Source: Daedaleopsis sinensis (lineage: Eukaryota > Basidiomycota > Agaricomycetes > Polyporales > Polyporaceae). From it: 64,000 bases of DNA. The notes under the pieces were generated by a model. The model made no database searches and had not been told where the DNA came from. It worked only from the letters and a program-made list of their open reading frames with translations. The DNA lies in assembly GCA_033807695.1 (NCBI GenBank), contig CM066309.1, positions 2,232,001 through 2,296,000 on the forward strand. Reading direction: 5' to 3'. Made by a program: the position numbers and the translations under genes. Numbering within the stretch: position 1 is the stretch's first letter; every line of letters starts with the position of its first letter. This document shows positions 18,045 to 28,309 of this stretch, in pieces.

Positions 18045-20926
18045 CAGATCCTCGAAGCCCGAAAACCCTCGACTCTGAGTCCATAACTCGGAGAGTCTCC
18101 ATGTGCGTAGGTCGGTAGCGTCAATTCGCGGTTCGAGTTAGGGCAAGTGACGGTAATTGACAATTGGCCATCCATAGAGTTGCTCGACCTCGCACGCATC
18201 ACCGTCATGAACGGCCTTCCTAGGAGGATCTGGTAAGGCGCTGCCTTCACAACATGCATCTGGAGGTAGACCACGATCCCGCCACCTAATTCCACAGGCA
18301 CGTTCTTTGCTAGACCGAGTGTCATGTCGACCGTCCCATTTGCGCTGATCATCCTCCTTCGCTTGGTAGGATCGTAGGGGATCTTCAACGCATAAGCGAT
18401 TTGGTCGTTTATACCGACGATCTGGGACCCATCGTCGAGTGTACACTCTGTCGGCGTGTCCGTTCGAGCTACCCAGGTGAACAGCGACCTCAGCTTCTCC
18501 GATTCCGAGGCTACGATGGTTGACTTCCGCCGACTGCTCGCAGGATAGCCTTGTCCCGGAGCTACATACGGTGCATTGTGCGACTTTGGCTCCTCGTCCT
18601 CGTCCTCGCTGCCTTCATAGTCCAGGTCTACAAATGCAAAGGATCCAAGCGTCGGCCTTCTAGTCCCTGAGGATGAACTTCCTGCTGTCTGGAGGTTATC
18701 TTCCGGGAAGTCTTCGTCTTCAGCGACTTCGGTCACTAGTACCTTGTTCCGAGGCCGCTCGCCTTCCCGGTTGGTCACTTCCTGCAGTTGCTCGTCTCTA
18801 ACTTGCGTTCGCCTGAGAGCTGTGGCCTCATGCACTCGCTTCCTGAGTCCTGGAGAAATACTGAGTAGCTCGGCTGGTGACACTGTGATACTCTGGCTGT
18901 CTCCGAAGCTTCGGTTGAAGACTCTTTCTTCCGCGGTCGGGTCGATGATCGCTGCGGTCCTTCTGACCGGTGGTTCGTCCTTCTTCGGCAGTTCCTGGCC
19001 TCTGGGTACCACAGTCGGCGCATAGGGATGAAAGGTCTCTTCAGGCTCTTTTGCCCTCGTGTCCCAGGTAACGTGCTTTTCCTTCTCCTTTCCCTTCTCT
19101 CTCGTTGGCTGGTGAGGCGGCTGATCACGCTCGGGCGTCCCTGCCCGCGTGTCGTCCCTCCCTTTCTCCGAGTTGCGCGTAATACGTCGAGGCCGCGTCT
19201 CTAGCTCGACTCCATCAAAAACCTGCCGTCCCGAGCGAGTGTTCATGCGCTCTTTAACCATGTTTGCCTTGTGCATGAGGACTTCTAACTCCTCTTCCAA
19301 GGTACGCTCGTCTTCCTGCATCTCGAACTGATAGATGTTGCTCATGGTTCCTCGCGCTCGTTGGTTTGGGTTCTTTTCGTGCCAAGCATTGACTCTATCG
19401 CGCATACAGTTCCCTGGCAGACTACGAGGGATCACACCGCCTCCTGGTAGGATGATTTTGTCGTATACGTCCTTCCGGATGAGTCCCGCCGTCATGTCCT
19501 CTGCGACTTTCGGGCACGTCTTCAACCGACATCCCGGTAGGCCACAGTAGATGCATTCGTCGTTAGCGGGTGGATTACGTCCGTATAGGCCCCCTTGCTG
19601 CTGCTGGTACCTTCCCTGGGGAGGTTGTGGTGGTGGAGGGTATTGTTCCCCTTGTTGCGGTGGTTGCGTGGCTTGCATCCTCTGCTGGCTCACGAAGTCG
19701 CGCATGGTCGAACTCATCATGGAGATCATCTCCCGCTTGAAGGCCGATAGATCCGGCTCGGTTTTCACCGTAACCGTGGAGGCCATGGCTGGAGCCGGAG
19801 GATTGACTCGAGCGAGGTTACCGGACGTCGCAGTTGACCAACTTCCGATCCCGCCGAACGGGCCTCCGTCCGCCAGACAATAGGAAATTGCTTCATGAAC
19901 TTGCGCGACCGTGTAAGCTTCTTCTTTGTGTTTGGCAGGCACCTGGTGTGCTAACCGCGCGGATACCGCCATTGTGTACTGCATAGGAACTAGCCGTAGC
20001 AAGGCTGTCGACGCGTCGCGCTCCGTTAGCTCTGGCTCGGTCTTCGCATGCAAGTACCGGTAGATGGGATAGAATTTGCCGTAGAACTTCATGTAGGTTT
20101 CGAGGCTGGATATCCCCGTACGTACGGCTTCCCCGATGACTTCATTGTATTCTCGCAGTGTCCAGGTGTACTGGGCATCCGTCCCGAGGTAGAAGGATAG
20201 AACCTCCGTCTTGAATTCTTCATACGTCTTCTGGGTGTCCGAGAACGTCGGCAGGGACTTCCATCGCTTGGCGACTCCCGCTGGTATGTAGTCGACCGCC
20301 GCCGCCTTGCAAGCTTGTTCATCAGTGATGCTATGCTTCTTCAGAAGTCGGGCAAGGTCGTCAAAGTACCGCTCGACGGTGTCCTTAGATTCCTCATCGA
20401 ATTGGGGCGCACTCCTTTCCGTACGCAACGGTAGTTTCGATAGATCTGCGCTAGCCATTGAATGGATTGTAGGTGGTACTACGGGTGGTAGAGCCGTAGG
20501 TAATATTTGAGCGGCGTAGGCTAGCAGTGAAGGAAGGGGGTTCCTAGGTAGGTTGAAGGCCCCTGCGGTATGTGATAGCGTAGGTCTTGGGTTACTAATT
20601 GATTCTGAAGTCAGGAACGGATGGTCCGGAACTTCAATGTCCTTCTGCTCGTCTTCGGAAGCGTCCTCTAGTTCGGTAAGCGGAGAGTCTGCGAAAACCG
20701 CGAAGTTGTTCTCGATAACGGTAGTGATCTGCTCTGCTCTCTCGGGGTCTTCTGCTTCGATTTCCTCTAAAGCCTGTTCGGTTTGTCGATGGAGGCGACG
20801 GATACGTTCGCTCCGCGTCGGCCGCAAACGTGGGATTCTTGAGCCGGAACCGGTGGAGACTGTTCTTGTACCCCTCGCGGTGGGCTCCAGAATGATGGGG
20901 TAACTCTGGGTCGCTGGGCGAAACAC
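18044..20926 (-). CDS. Gag with C-terminal aspartic protease, 960 aa
   Basis: The ATG at 20926 lies inside the LTR, 34 nt before its inner end, so the first codons are LTR-encoded and translation runs through the putative primer-binding site. The capsid-like region is central (about residues 170-330). A Gln/Pro-rich linker and a zinc knuckle of CX2CX4CX4C form (CIYCGLPGCRLKTC) follow, with Cys in place of the usual His. The C-terminal part holds a retropepsin-like domain (CTLDDGSQIVGIN...YQILLGRPF). The protease is therefore fused to Gag rather than to Pol. The stop overlaps the pol start (TGATG). Starting at an internal ATG instead cannot be excluded. Confidence 0.9.
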   Translation of the reverse strand: MFRPATQSYPIILEPTARGTRTVSTGSGSRIPRLRPTRSERIRRLHRQTEQALEEIEAEDPERAEQITTVIENNFAVFADSPLTELEDASEDEQKDIEVPDHPFLTSESISNPRPTLSHTAGAFNLPRNPLPSLLAYAAQILPTALPPVVPPTIHSMASADLSKLPLRTERSAPQFDEESKDTVERYFDDLARLLKKHSITDEQACKAAAVDYIPAGVAKRWKSLPTFSDTQKTYEEFKTEVLSFYLGTDAQYTWTLREYNEVIGEAVRTGISSLETYMKFYGKFYPIYRYLHAKTEPELTERDASTALLRLVPMQYTMAVSARLAHQVPAKHKEEAYTVAQVHEAISYCLADGGPFGGIGSWSTATSGNLARVNPPAPAMASTVTVKTEPDLSAFKREMISMMSSTMRDFVSQQRMQATQPPQQGEQYPPPPQPPQGRYQQQQGGLYGRNPPANDECIYCGLPGCRLKTCPKVAEDMTAGLIRKDVYDKIILPGGGVIPRSLPGNCMRDRVNAWHEKNPNQRARGTMSNIYQFEMQEDERTLEEELEVLMHKANMVKERMNTRSGRQVFDGVELETRPRRITRNSEKGRDDTRAGTPERDQPPHQPTREKGKEKEKHVTWDTRAKEPEETFHPYAPTVVPRGQELPKKDEPPVRRTAAIIDPTAEERVFNRSFGDSQSITVSPAELLSISPGLRKRVHEATALRRTQVRDEQLQEVTNREGERPRNKVLVTEVAEDEDFPEDNLQTAGSSSSGTRRPTLGSFAFVDLDYEGSEDEDEEPKSHNAPYVAPGQGYPASSRRKSTIVASESEKLRSLFTWVARTDTPTECTLDDGSQIVGINDQIAYALKIPYDPTKRRRMISANGTVDMTLGLAKNVPVELGGGIVVYLQMHVVKAAPYQILLGRPFMTVMRARSSNSMDGQLSITVTCPNSNRELTLPTYAHGDSPSYGLRVEGFRASRI
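20872..20889 (-). other. Possible tRNA primer-binding site
   Basis: On the minus strand TGGAGCCCACCGCGAGGG starts 3 nt after the LTR. Beginning with TGG is what a tRNA CCA end requires; a U before the CCA would fit a tRNA-Cys-like primer. The tRNA identity is inferred, not matched. Confidence 0.45.
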
Positions 20927-21799
20927 ACACCCAAACGAGCACGAGATCAGCTACCTAGTAGGGTGCGAGGTGGAGGACAGGTTCCCGGTGTAGTCGCTCT
21001 TCTTCACGTAGCCCGTCGACGATAGACAAGGAAGTTGAGCAACTTCAGATGGAAGTCAAGCAACTTCCGTGGGTGAGGCTAGTCTGCAAGAGGAGGTTTG
21101 AAGATGGACGGTCTTCAATTGAGTGTCGACTAGATGATTCTTGGACTCGGACTCGATCTCTGGAGCTACTGCGCTGCTTTGCTGGGCCGCAATCCCGCTG
21201 ACTTATATACTGTACAAATCGTCACCAAATAAACTACAACTATCCTACCAATCGTCCAATCATAGGAAACCCTGCTCCTCCCACGCTCACGTCGCGATCC
21301 TCCTCTCCTGAACCCCTACGGCGCACTCCGGTGGTTAGGTAGGTGTTTGCACCGAGCCTATCACGTCGCCGCTCGACTTGCATCCGCGGTCACGAGAGCG
21401 CTTAGTCTTGTGGCGCGTCACCACGTGATCGCGTCTGAAGTCCATCCGCTCGTCTTCATAGGCCTCGGAAGGCCGTCCCCCTCACTCCCTTGTCTTCCGG
21501 GCCTCTTCCGACGACCTTCGTACCAATTACTGGACTCCGTGGCGGTCGCCTAGACCAGGCCCTCGATCGATCGCCTCCTCTGTCCTGGCTAGAGCTCTGG
21601 CGACCTCGGTCAGCCGCCGGCAGCTCGGCATCGGCTCCTTCGACCCTTGGAATGGCATGTCTCCGTACTCGCTCCTTCGGTAGTCGCTCGCCTTCCTTGT
21701 GAAGCCGCTCGTCTTCATACTGCGTGAATTGACTGACGGGCGCGAATAGTGATGTGCTGCGTGGTGTTTCCGGGGCCTAGCTGGTCCTGAGGCTCATCA
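20893..21799 (-). repeat. LTR, right copy (5' LTR in element orientation)
   Basis: 907 bp, apparently identical to 9108-10014. A TATATAAG box on the minus strand at 21202-21209 lies about 280 bp before the gag ATG and is a plausible promoter for the genomic RNA. Confidence 0.97.
21031..21046. promoter_or_regulatory. LTR inverted-repeat motif, right copy
   Basis: GAAGTTGAGCAACTTC, the same as 9246-9261 in the left LTR. The two half-sites GAAGTTG and CAACTTC are perfect inverted repeats with a 2-nt spacer. Confidence 0.35.
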
Positions 21800-21803
21800 A
21801 CGC
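21800..21803. repeat. Target-site duplication ACGC, right copy
   Basis: Matches 9104-9107. Confidence 0.85.
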
Positions 21804-24800
21804 GAGGCTATAGCTGCATCTGGAGCACAGGTTTGGGCTGGGCGCACACGTCGGGCATGGGTAGAGGAAGACGATGATGTCGAAGATGGCATGCAAGCGT
21901 CGGGCACTGCCGGTGATGAAGAGGAGGCCGTGGAGTATGAGTACGAGTGGGGCTCAGAGACGTATGATCATGACCAGTATGTTGCGATCTCCGTCTGGGA
22001 TGAGCTCTCTGAACTGTTTGAACGCATGGGTCATACGTCGGGTGCGTCCGAGTCCTTGCAAACTCTATTTGGGAGACTCGGAGTGGCTGAACAGAGTTTG
22101 AACTTTAAGCTGATGACATCACCCCCGAAGACCTTGCGCATCTCCGCCCGTTCGCCTTGAAGGTTGACACACATATGCCAGGACAGACATTCGCTAAGCT
22201 CCCCTTTGCATTTCCCGACGCGCATATTGAGACATGGAAGAGGATACAAGCCCGAGCGGCTCAACTCTCTGGAGTTCAACCCGAGCTGTACGACTGCTGT
22301 TCGAGCTCGTGCCTATGCTATGTGGGACCTCATGCCGACCTGCGTGAGTGTCCTTACTACAATGAACCCCGCTTCCGGCCAGATGGCCAGCCCCGCTCCC
22401 GATTCATGTATCTTCCGTTCACCCCACGGCTCAAAGCCCTCACTGCGAACTGACGATCAGCACACCTGATGCGACATCGAGCAACTGGACATATCCCCAA
22501 AGACAGAGTCATCTCAGATGTTATGGATTCATCTCACTATCAAGACCTTCGCAGCAAGAACGTCATCGTGAACAACACCCCACTATCTCACAAATACTTC
22601 GAAGACGATCGCGACGTAGCCCTTGGGCTCTCGACTGATGGCTTTGCTCCTCATAGGCGGCGGAAGAAGACTGCCTGGCCGCTCATTCTTTTCAACTACA
22701 ACCTACCTCCCGAGATCCGTTTCCACCTTGAACACATTCTTCCGCTGGGCATCATACCCGGCCCAAAGAAGCCTCACGACTTCGACTCCTTCCTCTGGCC
22801 AGCTATCCAAGAGTTTCTGCATCTCGCTGTAGGAGTTCACGCTTACGACGCCGTGTCAGACGAATTCTTTGCCCTTCGTGCGTATCTCATCCTCATCTTC
22901 GGCGACATTCCAGCAATCTCTATGGTGATGCGCATGAAGGGACACAACGGTTTCGCTCCATGCCGTATGTGTCACATACATGGTATTCGAACGCCAAACA
23001 CTCGCCAACCTACACACTACGTCCCCCTCCACCGCGCACGCCATCCCGACCTGGCTTCCACCCCACCAGCAACTCGGAACTACGCACCCTTGTCACTACC
23101 CTCGCACACCCACGACGAGTTCTTGCTGCAAGCCAATGAAGTACAATTTACGACCACCGAAGTTGAGCACGAACGCCTGTCCAAACTCTATGGCATCAAA
23201 GGGATACCTGCAGTCAGTGTCCTCGGCTCCCTCAGATTTCCGTCTTCGTTTCCCTATGATTTCATGCATCTTATCTTCGAGAACGTCTTCAAGAACCTTG
23301 TCCTACTCTGGACAGGAAGTTACAAGGGTCTCGATGCCGGAACCGAGGAGTACGAGATACTACCTTCTGTCTGGGATGCGATCGGTGCAGCAGGTGCGGC
23401 TGCCGGTGATACTATCCCATCCGCCTTTGGACCGCGCCCGCCCAATGTAGCCAACAACAAGGCATCATGGACGGCAGACTCACGCTCCTTCTGGACACTC
23501 TACGTCGCACCAGCGCTATTAGATGGTCGATTCATCCGGCGCCGATACTACGACCACTTTGTCCGCCTGGTCACACTCATCCTCACATGTCTTCAGTTCG
23601 AAATCACCGACACCGAAGTAGTCCAGCTACGAGAAGGCTTTGCAAAATGGGTCACGGATTACGAGCTGTGCGTCGTGCCACCCACATTTTTCCTTCATTG
23701 TCATGTTCTCGCACTGACAGGTCTATACCACACGCAGTATCTACTATCAGCATGATCCCGCTCGGCTGTCCGCATGCCCACTGACCATCCATGCGTTATT
23801 ACACATTGCTGACAGCATTGTCGCCGCAGGACCGGTATGGACTTGTTGGGCGTTCCCAATGGAACGTTATTGCGGCGCGTTGCAGCCATCAATTCGAAGC
23901 CGACGCTATCCCTACGCAAGCATGAATAGATACGTGCTTGACCGCGCCCGCCTCGACACCATCAAACTCAAGTACAATCTAGAAGATCAACTCAGTTTAA
24001 AGCCTCTGACCCTCTGTGGCTTCTATCGAGCCGTATGCATCCCTCGCTGTACGTCACAGTCTATGACGATTCCCTCCAACCCTCCGGGAACCTTGCTGAC
24101 CTCGCCCTTCTATATACAGATCAAACTTGCGCTCTTTTGCCGCCTCACAGGGACGCTTTCGCTGCCATCAAGCTACCCATTGGCATCAAGAATAAGATGA
24201 TTAGTGCGTTAGGTACACGCTACCACGGTACGGCCTCAAATACACGTGCGGCATTCGCGACGGCCATGGTCGAGGAGTGGGGTGGTGTGCGGATCTTCGA
24301 AGATGGCGATGTCATCCGCGCTGCAGCCTTCGGACAGGTGTCTCCCTCGCATTCCAGAGCAGCTACAGCGACGCGGGCGGGCGAACACGATGCTACATAT
24401 GTCCGGGTACGTCAAGCTACTGTAAACATCTTATTCATGTGCGCGCTCCGCTGACTCTCCTCGCATGTAGTTCCAGGCGCTAGTTGACCTACATGCGGCT
24501 GTCCGAAACCGCGCTGTTTCTTATACCTCCAGTACCTTCTATGGGCAGCTTCAACATATCCTCGTCCTCGACTGCCCACCTATCGCACGTACCACACATA
24601 CCACCACCTCCCGCATTGTCCTCGCCGTCATCCGACAATGCGAGATCGAAGAGTCGCACCCCATCCTTGACATACACTACTACGCACGCGAAGGTGCACT
24701 CCATGTCCTCGACATCACGACTATTCAATGCCTCGTAGGACGCATTCGCGACCGTGAACGCTGGGCGGTCATTGACCGTAGTGGTGCGCTCTCGCGCGCA

Positions 24801-24845
24801 ATCTATGATCCGGAGAACGATGGCGGCGGCGAAGATGGGGCTTGA

Positions 24846-25229
24846 GGAGAGCGCAGAACTTGTAGCTGAGCCGCCCGGTGGTCTGGAGAGCTCGATGTAG
24901 TACGGTATAATGTGTACAGTGGGGTACGAGTACACTATCTCATAACGTAGTCTAGTACCCCATTGTTACGCATCTGCAACTCGTTCTGCTTAGCTACGTT
25001 CCCAGCGTGATATTTCACCTCGAATGTTGTGCGTGGAACATGGGGTACGAATTGACGCCCGTGCGGATAAGGGCGCGCGCGGCGCATGTGTACTTATACC
25101 ATCTTACACTGGTATCCACCCATCCGAACTTTTCCCTATCTGATTCACCACCCTCAACTTGTCCCCATGTTTCATGGTGAAACGGCGTTTTCACGATCTT
25201 ATTCGGACGTAAATGCGATGTGTAGGGTG
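24846..25229. other. Intergenic after the Tnp2 pseudogene
   Basis: No gene. The right terminus of the Tnp2 transposon should lie here but was not identified. A CAGTG at about 24920 has no convincing inverted partner on the left. Confidence 0.4.
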
Positions 25230-25345
25230 CACAGTGCATCAACCTCCTTGTCACCACCGGAGGTGTACTCCCTGCGACTGGGAAATATAAGTTAGCAAAA
25301 GGAGGAAAGGGAAAAGCGACGCTAGAAATCGTGCACACCTTAGTA

Positions 25346-25946
25346 CTACTGCGGGTTCACGTACGCAGCAATTCCCTCGTCGACATATCCCAAACTAGTG
25401 ATCGCATTGTCCTTCTCCACCGCGCTGGTGGTATAGAAGTGGTCGGTAGCACCGGGGCTGTACACCCTGTAGAGGGGCACAGAACCGCAGAAGTTGCTCG
25501 GATACACATAGGCCGCGATGCCTTCGTCGGAGTAACCCAGGCTCTTCACAGCGTTGTCACGTTCGGCTGCGTTGGTGGTGTAGAAATGGTCCAAAGCCGC
25601 AGGCGAGTACGTGCGGTAGAGCGGCACCGTGAGAGGAGCCTGCGAAGGGAGGACAGAGGCAGCGTCACCCTCGGAGGTGTAGCCGAGGCTACCGACTGCG
25701 CGTTCCATCTCAGGTGCACTGGTCGTGTAGAAGTGGTCGGTCGCGGCAGCGCTATAGGCACGGAGGAGGGGGACGGTCGGGTAACCGCAGGTTTGCGCGG
25801 CGCGACGCTGCGGAGGCCGAGTCAATGATAAAACAACGCAAGGTGCAGAGCAAGCTCACCTCTGCCTCGCCGTGCGGTGCGGCGGGCATAGAATGCACTT
25901 GCAAGGCCAAGATGGAAGCGAGGACGACTGAGGAGATGAACTTCAT
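25346..25946 (-). CDS. Secreted DUF5648 repeat protein, copy 1, 182 aa
   Basis: Exons are 25946-25860 and 25807-25346; the 52-nt intron is phase 0. A signal peptide (MKFISSVVLASILALQVHS) is followed by three DUF5648-type repeats of about 47 residues. Each has the core PLLRAYS/PLYRxYSP, DHFYTT, a Ser/Ala-Glu helix and a SLGYxxEGxAAYV strand. DUF5648 repeats occur in secreted fungal and bacterial proteins and may form a beta-propeller-like lectin fold. A role in binding surface sugars is only a guess. A TATA box lies at 26035-26041. Copy 2 (28438-29038) has the same exon layout. The only cysteines in the mature part are one near the N-terminus and one between repeats 2 and 3. Confidence 0.88.
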
Positions 25947-26034
25947 GGTGGTGATAATCCGAGTGGTTGTAGGGCAGTGACTGAGTGTTAGTCGCTGAGC
26001 AGCCTGAGCTGGTGAAGGTCGCATCTCCCCGCCT

Positions 26035-26041
26035 TTTATAT
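26035..26041 (-). promoter_or_regulatory. TATA box of DUF5648 copy 1
   Basis: TATAAAAGGC on the minus strand, about 90 bp upstream of the ATG. It is conserved in copy 2 near 29119-29125. Confidence 0.6.
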
Positions 26042-27589
26042 GTACTCGACCAAGAGGTTTGCTTCTAAACCATACTGAAACGTCTCCGGTATTCGCGAAC
26101 GATTTGTGAGTACCTGTATTAAGAGGTAGCGCTTGAGTTAGCCGGTTAGTCACTTGACGGTGGGGCAATGTCCCTGCATTGAACGGACGAAGAGAACACC
26201 ACCGACTTTCATTCGCAAGTCATACTCTCAGGCTACTGTCACCACATGGGATCTTAAGAAACCCATTTAGAATGATGAAGTGGTATTATGCGTGCCCGCA
26301 TTATGTTGTGCTGTCCGTTTGGGAACCTAAGTAGTAGGAGGATCACTTTCTCAAACAGTAAGTCTCTGAGCCAGTGTATCATATGGATCTATACGCACGA
26401 CACACATCTGGGGTTATACTCTCCGATCCTAGTCGGAGCAGAGCAGTTCGCAGCGTGCTTCATGTCGACCACACCTGAAGGGCTTGCACTGTTGGTACGA
26501 ACTCCGTGTCGTACCCGGACGTCGGCTACAATCGAAGGGGTGTCAGAAGACTCCGGTTCACCGACTCCGGACTTGAACTGACTGAAGAATGGTCGAGGAT
26601 GCAACATCAGCATTAGACTACGCTATAGGGAAGCCCTCTCAAGTGGAAACATATAAACGGTACGCCAAACATTGCTTGGATCCTAGAGGTGGCACCGACG
26701 TGATCAACGCACTAAGCCGCCCGCCAAACAGCCACCGATCTCGCGTGGAGATAGTACGGACTTGCTACAGAAAACGAAGAAAAGGTCGTATCATTAGATG
26801 GCCTTGTATCAAGTTGTATGATACAACGTGTACTGGTGTCGACACTCAAACTCGACACCTAGCCACGTCAAAGCATTTCGTATCACCAAGTGTGAGCACA
26901 ACATACCTTGGATTAACGGCGCGACGGCACAGTTCCAATACTTTGATTTCCAATGCAACCCAGGGGGCCTACGCTGCTGAAGTTCGCGAGTTTCCATTTG
27001 ATGTGGATAGATGGACCGAGGTTTGACATCGGACACTGACCGGAGGTGTCGAAAGCCCTGTGCGCCGATCTATGTCCGGGACCACACGACTTACGCGTGA
27101 TGCTCCATGTAGGAATGTCGACGAGGTCGAAGTTGAAGTTCCTAACGCATCAGCAGTCTCGGAATCCTGGATAGAATACACCTGAGTACACAGAAGAATA
27201 TAAGAAATACACACAGAGCTCGAGCACCACACTAGTCGTACCACGTTGGGCTGTCACCGCAAAGACATCGTAGAAACATACCCTATTCCGGCCTCCTGAC
27301 GACTAGTGTGAGGCACCTTGGACTCGGAACGCCGATCATCCTAGGAAGCCAGCTACTAGAGCTAGGTCCGGCGAACCAAAGCTCAAGCCGCCGTACGTGT
27401 AGTCTTCAGATCGGTCATTCCGCGCACCGCTGCGACGACCCGGCTGAGAAACGTCTGCAACCCACACGCAACATTCCAAAGCTCCACTACTCGAACGGCT
27501 CATTGTCACTGACAGGGCCTCACCACCGACTCCACCACACCGACTCTTCAACGCCCTGCAATCGCTCTTCACTTGGCTTGAACGTCCGC
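26042..27589. other. Non-coding part of duplication unit A
   Basis: Upstream region of DUF5648 copy 1. No gene recognised, only short unsupported frames. Most of it aligns with 29130-30633. Confidence 0.5.
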
Positions 27590-27861
27590 AATTTGCGGAC
27601 CACATCCTCGCTGCCGGAGATCGAGTACCCCTTGGGGTTCGCGAGGATCGAGTTGACGAGAGCGACGGTGTCGGTGCGCGCTTTCTTCAAGTTGGCCGAG
27701 GTGGCAGTCTGCAGGCCTATGGGCGTGTCGTCGGCCTTGTGCTTCACCATCGCCGCGGCGTCAAGAGGGTCCTGCGGTACTGGAGGAGGATAGGGTATGG
27801 GCTGGAGGAGGGAGGGCGCAGGAGGAGGAGGAGGCCCGGGGTTTCCCGCGTTGAGGGTCAC
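27590..27861 (-). pseudogene. Gene fragment at the edge of duplication unit A
   Basis: An open frame on the minus strand encodes a Pro-rich run followed by a non-repetitive helical sequence (TSANLKKARTDTVALVNSIL...YSISGSEDVVRKLRTF). It then runs into the duplicated sequence, where the likeness to unit B begins (SEERLQG). It has no ATG at the upstream end. It looks like an internal exon of an unknown gene truncated by the duplication breakpoint. Confidence 0.35.
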
Positions 27862-28309
27862 AGTCGCGTATTGTCACAGTGGCGGATAATTATCACGCTT
27901 ACACTCCGAGTCTGTGACCGTGACTACGTCCTTCTTCGAGCCACCAGTGACTAGTGAGCGGCGAGCTTGAGCCTCTTTCTACCTCCCATCACCTTCTCTA
28001 TCATAAGCACGGCGCTGAAAGTGAAGACTTTATATGCTGCAAGCAGGGAATGCGAAGTTGTTTCTCTGCGGAGACGGACTCGGAGTCGCCTGCAACTTCC
28101 AATCTACGATCGCGAGTCAGATCAAGATTTCTGTCTGTCGAACTTGCCAAAGAACGTTGTAAGCGGACAAAGATGCTCTCTGAGGTCTGTGAATTACACA
28201 CGAGAGCTAAAGATCACTTAAGCGACATCGGATACAAATGCGGAAACTTGAACACCGGCCGCGCGCACACATTCGCAGGAATACTAGTCAGCATTCATGG
28301 TTCCAAGCA
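27862..28309. other. Spacer between duplication units
   Basis: No gene. Positions 28139-28320 resemble the left edge of the window (30-215). Confidence 0.45.

Larger units (their letters stand above)
9108..21799 (-). mobile_element. 12.7-kb Ty3/gypsy element carrying three antisense passenger genes
   Basis: The 907-bp LTRs (9108-10014 and 20893-21799) appear identical, with TGATG/CATCA ends and a 4-bp TSD (ACGC). The element reads on the minus strand: LTR, possible tRNA primer site at 20872-20889, gag (20926-18044), pol (18044-14274), a first G-rich purine tract (14229-14242), a roughly 4.2-kb block, a second identical tract (10015-10028), and the other LTR. The block holds three intact spliced genes on the plus strand, opposite to gag-pol. 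There is no chromodomain. Identical LTRs show that the whole unit, passengers included, moved recently. The target was exon 3 of a Tnp2 transposase gene. Confidence 0.96.
8597..24845 (+). pseudogene. CACTA-type Tnp2 transposase, split by a gypsy insertion and decayed
   Basis: Exons 8597-8888, 8947-8984 and 9036-9107 run into the left LTR of the inserted element. The same frame resumes at 21804 once the element and one ACGC duplicate are removed. The N-terminus has a zinc-finger-like motif (IKCRHCGELV...WRHMNG) and is followed by an acidic region. The core carries hallmarks of fungal Tnp2 transposases: ELYDCC, CYVGPHADL, DGFAPHRRR, FNYNLPPEIRFHLEHIL, IPGPKKPHDFDSF, MRMKGHNGFAPCRMC and FPYDFMHLIFENV. 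Introns at 23668-23737 and 24417-24470 are intact, and the last exon ends at 24845. Apart from the insertion I see a 1-nt frame change near 22105-22111 and an in-frame TGA at 22451. The frame between 24033 and about 24120 could not be resolved. No terminal inverted repeats were identified. Confidence 0.88.
25230..27577. repeat. Tandem segmental duplication, unit A
   Basis: Matches 28310-30633 along its length with many substitutions and small indels. It includes the DUF5648 gene, its promoter and more than 1 kb upstream of the gene. Shared landmarks are the AACCTAAGTAGTAGG block (26326, 29422) and the ACACGCAACA/CTCCAAAGCTCC block near 27470 and 30530. The unit offset is about 3.09 kb at the gene. 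Confidence 0.85.

Noticed and set aside
23738..23760. Apparent frameshift and stop (TGA at 23753) in the Tnp2 gene
   Set aside because: A 70-nt intron with normal borders at 23668-23737 restores the family sequence, so this is not a mutation.
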